Source: CAYLSO01 sp964386525
GTDB taxonomy: Bacteria > Eisenbacteria > RBG-16-71-46 > DASYSL01
Length of the DNA stretch: 14,282 bases
NCBI GenBank assembly: GCA_964386525.1
Contig: CAYLSO010000191.1
Coordinates: 1-14,282, forward strand
Direction of reading: 5' to 3'
Shown here: piece after piece, positions 9,881 to 14,282 of the stretch
How the letters are laid out: each line of letters begins with the position of its first letter
Numbering within the stretch: position 1 is the stretch's first letter
Program-made: the position numbers and the translations under genes
Notes under the pieces: generated by a model
Databases searched by the model: none
Told to the model about the DNA's origin: nothing
The model's input: the letters and a program-made list of their open reading frames with translations, nothing else

Positions 9881-12356
9881 CCGGGGCGGCGCGTCGCCGG
9901 CGGGAGGGGCACGCGCCGCGCGACGGCGGGGCGCCGGGGCCGGGACCGGACAGCGGGGCGCCGGGGCCGGCGGGCCGCTCGACCGCGACACCTTGCGCCG
10001 CATGGACGCCTGGTGGCGCGCGGCCAACTATCTCTCGGTGGGGCAGATCTACCTCTACGACAACCCGCTGCTGCGCCGGCCGCTGCGTCGCGAGCACGTC
10101 AAGCCGCGCCTGCTCGGCCACTGGGGCACCACGCCGGGGCTCAACTTCATCTACGTGCACTTGAACCGGGCCATCGTCGAGCGCGACCTCGACATGATCT
10201 ACGTGATGGGTCCGGGGCACGGTGGGCCGAGCCCGGTGGCCGCCGCCTGGCTCGAGGGCACCTACAGCGAGGTCTACCCGAACGTGCCGCAGGACGCCGA
10301 CGGCATGCAGGAGCTGTTCAAGCAGTTCTCCTTCCCGGGCGGCATCCCCAGCCACGTCGCGCCCGAGACTCCCGGCTCGATCCACGAGGGCGGCGAGCTG
10401 GGCTACGCCCTGTCGCACGCCTTCGGCGCGGCCTTCGACAATCCCGACCTGATCGTCGCCTGCGTGGTCGGCGACGGCGAGGCGGAGACCGGGCCGCTGG
10501 CCACCAGCTGGCACTCGAACAAGTTCCTCAATCCGGTGCACGATGGCGCCGTGCTGCCGCTGCTGCACCTGAACGGCGCCAAGATCGCGGGGCCCACGGT
10601 GCTGGCCCGCATCCCGCACGACGAGCTGGAGGCGCTGCTCCGGGGCTACGGGTGGGAGCCGCTGTTCGTCGAGGGGTCGCAGCCGGAGGCCATGCACCAG
10701 AAGATGGCCGTCGCTCTCGACCGCGCCCTCGACGCCATCGCGCGCATCCAGAAGGAGGCGCGCACGAAGGGCTACCGGGGCCGGCCGCGCTGGCCGATGA
10801 TCGTGCTGCGCTCGCCCAAGGGCTGGACCGGGCCCAAGGTGGTGGACGGCCGCAAGATCGAGGGGACCTTCCGCGCCCACCAGGTGCCGATGAGCGACAT
10901 GGACAAGCCCGCTCACCTGCGCATCCTCGCCGACTGGATGGCGAGCTACCGCCCCGCCGAGCTGTTCGACGAGCAGGGGCGGCCGCGCTCCGAGCTGCGC
11001 GAGCTGGCGCCCCGCGGCGCGCGCCGCATGAGCGCCAACCCGCACGCCAACGGCGGCATGCTGCTGCGCGACCTGCGCCTGCCGGACTTCCGCGACTACG
11101 CCGTGCCGGTGCCGGCCCCGGGGGCGGCCGACGCCGAGGCCACGCGCGTGCAGGGGCAGCTGCTGCGCGACGTCATGAAGCTCAACCTGGCGCAGCGCAA
11201 CTTCCGCGTCTTCGGCCCGGACGAGACCGCGTCGAACCGGTGGGGCGCGCTCTTCGAGGTGACCGACCGCTGCTTCGTCGCCGAGATCTCGCCCGACGAC
11301 GAGCACGTCGCCCCCGACGGGCGGGTGATGGAGATGCTCAGCGAGCACCAGTGCCAGGGCTGGCTCGAGGGCTACCTGCTCACCGGCCGGCATGGGTTCT
11401 TCAACTGCTACGAGGCGTTCATCCACGTCGTCGACTCGATGTTCAACCAGCACGCCAAGTGGCTGAAGACCACGAACCACATCCCTTGGCGGCGCCCGGT
11501 CGCGTCGCTCAACTACCTGCTCACCTCGCTCGTCTGGCGCCAGGACCACAACGGCTTCAGCCACCAGGATCCGGGCTTCCTCGACCACGTGGTGAACAAG
11601 AAGGCCGAGGTCATCCGCGTCTACCTGCCGCCCGACGCCAATACCCTGCTGTCGGTGACCGACCACTGCCTGCGCAGCCGCCAGTACGTGAACGTGATCG
11701 TGGCCGGCAAGCAGCCGGCGCCGCAGTGGCTCGACATGGACGCCGCCCTCAAGCACTGCACGGCGGGCATCGGCATCTGGGAATGGGCGAGCAGCGACCG
11801 CGGCCTCGAGCCCGACGTGGTGATGGCCTGCTGCGGCGAAACCCCCACCCTGGAGACGCTGGCGGCGGTGGAGATCCTGCGGCAGCACTTCCCCGACCTC
11901 AAGATCCGCGTCGTCAACGTCGTGGACCTGATGAAGCTGCAGCCGCCGCGCGAGCACCCGCACGGCTTGGCGGACCGCGACTTCGACGAGCTGTTCACGG
12001 CCGACAAGCCCATCATCTTCGCCTTCCACGGCTACCCGTGGCTCATCCACCGGCTGGCCTACCGCCGGACCAACCACAAGAACCTCCACGTGCGCGGCTA
12101 CAAGGAGGAAGGGACCACAAGCACGCCGTTCGACATGGCCGTGATGAACGACCTCGACCGCTTCCACCTGGTGGGCGACGTGATCGACCGCGTGCCGCGG
12201 CTGGGGGCGGCGGCGGCCTACGTCAAGCAGGCGATGCGCGACCGGCTCATCGAGCACCGGCAGTACGTTAACGAGCACGGTGAGGACATGCCCGGGATCC
12301 GGAACTGGCGATGGGGGGGCGGGGGGCGGGCGAAGCCGGAGCGGGCGAAGCGGTAG
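9837..12356 (+). CDS. xfp: Xylulose-5-phosphate/fructose-6-phosphate phosphoketolase
   Basis: TPP-dependent enzyme splitting xylulose-5-P (or fructose-6-P) with phosphate into acetyl-phosphate plus glyceraldehyde-3-P (or erythrose-4-P). The product is 839 aa, against about 790-830 usual. Landmarks: GHWGTTPGLNF (H95), GPGHGGPS, EGGELGY (184-190), the TPP motif GDGEAETGP (212-220), HGFFNCYEAF (H519, E526) and a C-terminal GIRNWRW. The start at 9837 has GGGAGGG (9826-9832) 4 nt upstream and overlaps zwf by 44 bp; an in-frame ATG at 9864 has GGGAGAG (9854-9860) close by and would overlap by 17 bp. Residues 1-47 are a low-complexity Arg/Gly/Ala extension; the conserved domain begins at about L48. 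The last nine residues (RAKPERAKR) come from a DNA tandem repeat. Single- and dual-substrate specificity cannot be decided by eye. Overlap with zwf implies translational coupling. Confidence 0.97.
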   Translation: MSPKRAGETMPKERSRGGASPAGGARAARRRGAGAGTGQRGAGAGGPLDRDTLRRMDAWWRAANYLSVGQIYLYDNPLLRRPLRREHVKPRLLGHWGTTPGLNFIYVHLNRAIVERDLDMIYVMGPGHGGPSPVAAAWLEGTYSEVYPNVPQDADGMQELFKQFSFPGGIPSHVAPETPGSIHEGGELGYALSHAFGAAFDNPDLIVACVVGDGEAETGPLATSWHSNKFLNPVHDGAVLPLLHLNGAKIAGPTVLARIPHDELEALLRGYGWEPLFVEGSQPEAMHQKMAVALDRALDAIARIQKEARTKGYRGRPRWPMIVLRSPKGWTGPKVVDGRKIEGTFRAHQVPMSDMDKPAHLRILADWMASYRPAELFDEQGRPRSELRELAPRGARRMSANPHANGGMLLRDLRLPDFRDYAVPVPAPGAADAEATRVQGQLLRDVMKLNLAQRNFRVFGPDETASNRWGALFEVTDRCFVAEISPDDEHVAPDGRVMEMLSEHQCQGWLEGYLLTGRHGFFNCYEAFIHVVDSMFNQHAKWLKTTNHIPWRRPVASLNYLLTSLVWRQDHNGFSHQDPGFLDHVVNKKAEVIRVYLPPDANTLLSVTDHCLRSRQYVNVIVAGKQPAPQWLDMDAALKHCTAGIGIWEWASSDRGLEPDVVMACCGETPTLETLAAVEILRQHFPDLKIRVVNVVDLMKLQPPREHPHGLADRDFDELFTADKPIIFAFHGYPWLIHRLAYRRTNHKNLHVRGYKEEGTTSTPFDMAVMNDLDRFHLVGDVIDRVPRLGAAAAYVKQAMRDRLIEHRQYVNEHGEDMPGIRNWRWGGGGRAKPERAKR
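9926..9970 (+). repeat. 18-bp direct repeat, 27-bp period, in the 5' end of xfp
   Basis: GCGGGGCGCCGGGGCCGG occurs exactly at 9926-9943 and 9953-9970. The 27-bp period equals nine codons and stays in the xfp frame, giving RRGAGAGTG then QRGAGAGGP. It accounts for part of the non-conserved N-terminal extension. Confidence 0.85.
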
Positions 12357-12370
12357 CGGGCGAAGCCGGA
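12326..12370 (+). repeat. Three 15-bp tandem repeats spanning the xfp stop codon
   Basis: Units are GCGGGCGAAGCCGGA (12326-12340), GCGGGCGAAGCGGTA (12341-12355) and GCGGGCGAAGCCGGA (12356-12370). Two substitutions in the middle unit create the TAG stop (12354-12356). Continuing in frame the third unit would again read RAKPE, so the coding end and the downstream spacer come from one repeat. G-runs at 12313-12319, 12321-12326, 12328-12330 and 12343-12345 make the + strand quadruplex-prone. Confidence 0.85.
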
Positions 12371-12378
12371 GCGGGGGG

Positions 12379-12720
12379 CTAGCGCCGGGCGATCAGGTAG
12401 ACGAGCAGCAGCGCCAGCGCCAGGGTGCTCCCGAAGACCGCGATGGCAGCGAAGTCCAGCTGCCCGGAACCGGTCGTGGCCTGGTAGAAGAGGTAGGCGA
12501 AGACGCCGGCCAGAAGGAAGCCGGCCGCGAGCACCGAGGCGGTGCCGCGCCGCAGGGAGACGCCGGCGTTCAGCTCGGCCAGGCGCAGCGCGTGGCGCAC
12601 GTCGGTGTCGGTGACGCCGCCGTGCATGCCGCGGTAATCGCGGATGAACTGCGTGAGCCTGTCGCCGAGATCGATGGCCGTGGCGGAGGTGTGCGTCAGC
12701 AGCTGCGGGGCTTCGCTCAT
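12379..12720 (-). CDS. Small two-TM membrane protein of unknown function
   Basis: I do not recognise this 113-aa protein. A soluble, mostly polar first half (about 1-58, TDTDVRHALRLAELNAGVSL) could form helices. It is followed by two hydrophobic spans: about 61-82 (SVLAAGFLLAGVFAYLFYQA) and about 90-110 (IAVFGSTLALALLLVYLIA), ending in RR. The ATG at 12720 has a good Shine-Dalgarno, AAGGAGAT (complement of 12727-12734), 6 nt upstream. It converges on xfp with 22 bp between stops. The ggt gene lies upstream on the same strand, 98 bp away with a hairpin between, so the two may be separate units. Codon use and the clean Shine-Dalgarno argue for a real gene. Confidence 0.8.
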   Translation of the reverse strand: MSEAPQLLTHTSATAIDLGDRLTQFIRDYRGMHGGVTDTDVRHALRLAELNAGVSLRRGTASVLAAGFLLAGVFAYLFYQATTGSGQLDFAAIAVFGSTLALALLLVYLIARR

Positions 12721-12759
12721 GGGCGGATCTCCTTCGGTGGGCGGATCCCAGCGACGGTC

Positions 12760-12768
12760 ATCCTAGCA
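12760..12768 (-). promoter_or_regulatory. Possible extended -10 element upstream of the two-TM gene
   Basis: The - strand reads TGCTAGGAT, a TGn-extended -10 with 4 of 6 matches to TATAAT, 40 nt before the ATG. No convincing -35 hexamer is visible. Low confidence. Confidence 0.25.
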
Positions 12769-12772
12769 CGGC

Positions 12773-12790
12773 GCGGCCCGACCGGGCCGC
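12773..12790 (-). terminator. Hairpin downstream of ggt, possible terminator
   Basis: GCGGCCC (12773-12779), loop GACC, GGGCCGC (12784-12790) form a perfect 7-bp stem about 28 bp after the ggt stop on the - strand. No T-run follows in that direction, so it may be Rho-assisted or non-functional. Confidence 0.35.
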
Positions 12791-12818
12791 CGATCTCCGC
12801 CTCGCGTCCTCCCCGGGC

Positions 12819-14282
12819 TCACTCCCTCGCCACGTAGCCGATGCCGCGCGGGTCGCTGGCGCCCGCCGCTCGCCCGTCCACGATCGCGATGGCTTGCACG
12901 TCGCCCAGCGGGTCGCGCTCGCGCGGCACGTAGCCCAGCGCCGCCAGGCCCTCCCGGGTGGCGGCCGGCAGCGGCCGGTCGCGCTCGTAGTACAGCACGT
13001 CGGCGCCCCTCTCCCGGGGCGGCCACTGGTGGTGGAAGCGCGGCGCGGCCACGGCGTCGGCCAGGCTCATGCGGAAGTCCACGAGGTTGGCGATCACCTG
13101 GAACACCGTGGTGAAGATGGTCGGCCCGCCCGGGCTGCCGAGCACCAGCCACAGCCGGCCGTCGCGAAAGACGAAGGTCGGCGTCATCGACGACAGCATG
13201 CGCTTGCCCGGCGCGATGGCGTTGGCCGCTCCGCCGGTGACGCCGTAGAGGTTGGGGGCCCCCGGCTTGGCGGAGAAGTCGTCCATTTCGTTGTTGAGCA
13301 GGAACCCGGCGCCGCGCACGACGATGCCCGAGCCGTAGCGGTCGTTGAGCGTGGTGGTGCAGGCGACGGCGTTGCCGTGGCGGTCGACGATGGAGAAGTG
13401 CGTGGTCTGCTCGGACTCCGGCAAGACGGCGCCGGCGCGGACGGAGTCCGGGGGAGTGCGGCGGCCGGGGGCGAGATCGGCCGCGCGGGCCGCCGCGTAG
13501 GCCTTGGAAGCGAGCCTGGCGACCGGCACCGCCGTGAAATCCGGATCGCCGAGATACTCGGCGCGGTCGGCGAAGACGCGGCTCTCCAGCTCGGCCGCGA
13601 GGCTCGCGTAGGCGGGGCTGTCGTGGTCGAGCGAGTCGGGCCGGAAGCGCTCGAGCAGGTTGAGCAGCCCGAGCAGGGCCACCCCGCCCGAGGACGGCGG
13701 CGGCATCGAGACGACGCGGCAGCCGCGGTAGGTGCCGGCGACGGGCTCGCGCAGGCGCGGCTCGTAGCCCGCCAGGTCGTCCGCCGTGATCCGGCCGCCG
13801 CCGCGCCGCATCTCCTCGACGAGGAGCCGGGCGGTCTCGCCTCGATAGAATCCATCGCGCCCGTGCTCGGCGATGCGCCTCAACGTAGCGGCCAGTTCCC
13901 GTTGCACCAGGAGGTCGCCGGCGTCGCCGTGGAAGTAGTCGCGGAAGTTGTTGCGGGTCTCTTCCGCGAAGGTGCGCGCCGTCCACCGGTGCAGCCGCCA
14001 GCCGCGCTCGGCCAGCTCGATGGCCGGCGCCAGCAGGTCGCGCCACGGCAAGGTTGCGAAGCGCCGGTGGGCGAGCCACATCCCGGCCACCGAGCCCGGC
14101 ACGCCGGCTGCCAGGTGCGTGTCGAGGCTCAGGCCCTCGATCACTCCGCCGCCGGCGTCCAGGTACATGTCGCGCGACGCGGCGGCCGGTGCGGTCTCGC
14201 GGTAGTCGATGGCCACCTCGCCGGAGTCGGTGTGCACGAGCAGGAAGCCGCCGCCGCCGAGGTTGCCGGCGTTGGGGAAGGT
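12819..14282 (-). CDS. ggt: Gamma-glutamyltranspeptidase precursor (N-terminus outside window)
   Basis: Hydrolyses or transfers the gamma-glutamyl group of glutathione and related compounds; normally exported and self-cleaved into two subunits. The frame is open to the window edge, and the first visible residues FPNAGNLGGGGFLLVHT match the family's large subunit. The GTG at 14237 is therefore not the true start, and perhaps 70-90 residues including any signal peptide are missing; 487 are visible. The large subunit carries PPPSSGGVALLGLLN. The self-cleavage site and nucleophile is the first Thr of TTHFSIVD (codon 13404-13406), preceded by ESEQ, giving a small subunit of 195 residues. It also has FLLNNEMDDFS (the aspartates that bind the substrate amino group), a lid-loop-like PGAPNLYGVTGG, KRMLSSMTP and GSPGGPTIFTTVFQ. 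All visible catalytic features are intact. The compartment is inferred from the family. Confidence 0.96.
   Translation of the reverse strand, partial: TFPNAGNLGGGGFLLVHTDSGEVAIDYRETAPAAASRDMYLDAGGGVIEGLSLDTHLAAGVPGSVAGMWLAHRRFATLPWRDLLAPAIELAERGWRLHRWTARTFAEETRNNFRDYFHGDAGDLLVQRELAATLRRIAEHGRDGFYRGETARLLVEEMRRGGGRITADDLAGYEPRLREPVAGTYRGCRVVSMPPPSSGGVALLGLLNLLERFRPDSLDHDSPAYASLAAELESRVFADRAEYLGDPDFTAVPVARLASKAYAAARAADLAPGRRTPPDSVRAGAVLPESEQTTHFSIVDRHGNAVACTTTLNDRYGSGIVVRGAGFLLNNEMDDFSAKPGAPNLYGVTGGAANAIAPGKRMLSSMTPTFVFRDGRLWLVLGSPGGPTIFTTVFQVIANLVDFRMSLADAVAAPRFHHQWPPRERGADVLYYERDRPLPAATREGLAALGYVPRERDPLGDVQAIAIVDGRAAGASDPRGIGYVARE

Noticed and set aside
9567..12278. A 903-codon - strand open frame antisense to zwf and xfp
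   Set aside because: Low-complexity translation without motifs. It spans two well-supported + strand genes, so it is a GC-bias artefact.
12280..12837. A 185-codon + strand frame covering the xfp end and the two-TM gene
   Set aside because: It overlaps the 3' end of xfp and is antisense to a gene with its own Shine-Dalgarno and TM pattern. Its start has no supporting ribosome site.
14235..14237. GTG as the true start of ggt
   Set aside because: The frame continues to the window edge and the upstream residues (NAGNLGGGGF) are conserved in the family, so the gene is simply truncated by the window.

Overview
The window reads as chromosomal sequence from a high-GC bacterium, with strong G/C preference at third codon positions. 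No tRNA, rRNA, CRISPR array, transposase or phage gene was recognised. The secreted M6-type metalloprotease ends in an InlB-like repeat, an Ig-like module and a FlgD/T9SS-like C-terminal domain (ending near residue 819). In my experience this combination is common in FCB-related and candidate-phylum lineages such as Eisenbacteria or Krumholzibacteriota. That placement is an inference from architecture and was not tested.

Layout: (1) 1-1701 (+), prolyl-tRNA synthetase, N-terminus cut by the window edge. (2) 1954-4413 (+), secreted metalloprotease. (3) 4476-5192 (+), Fe-type superoxide dismutase with a Tat signal, followed 5 bp later by an unrecognised small membrane protein (5198-5617). (4) 5645-8152 (-), glycogen phosphorylase, convergent with the previous gene across a GC palindrome. 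(5) Divergent from it, a tightly coupled + strand operon: an internally deleted 6-phosphogluconate dehydrogenase (8265-8486), glucose-6-phosphate dehydrogenase (8483-9880) and phosphoketolase (9837-12356). (6) 12379-12720 (-), an unrecognised two-TM protein. (7) 12819-14282 (-), gamma-glutamyltranspeptidase, N-terminus cut by the window edge.

The central block is a carbon-routing locus. GlgP releases glucose-1-phosphate from glycogen, Zwf oxidises glucose-6-phosphate, and phosphoketolase cleaves xylulose-5-P or fructose-6-P to acetyl-phosphate. With an intact gnd this would be most of a 6-phosphogluconate/phosphoketolase route. Here gnd is reduced to 73 codons: the Rossmann N-terminus fused in frame to the extreme C-terminus, with the start site and the 4-bp overlap with zwf preserved. 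This is the most striking observation in the window. It is either a real deletion selected to keep zwf translation coupled, or an assembly artefact.

No clear new defence, secretion or biosynthetic system was found. The other points of interest are an almost symmetric divergent promoter between glgP and the gnd-zwf-xfp operon, repeat-built extensions at both ends of the phosphoketolase gene, and a Tat-exported SOD coupled to an unknown membrane protein.
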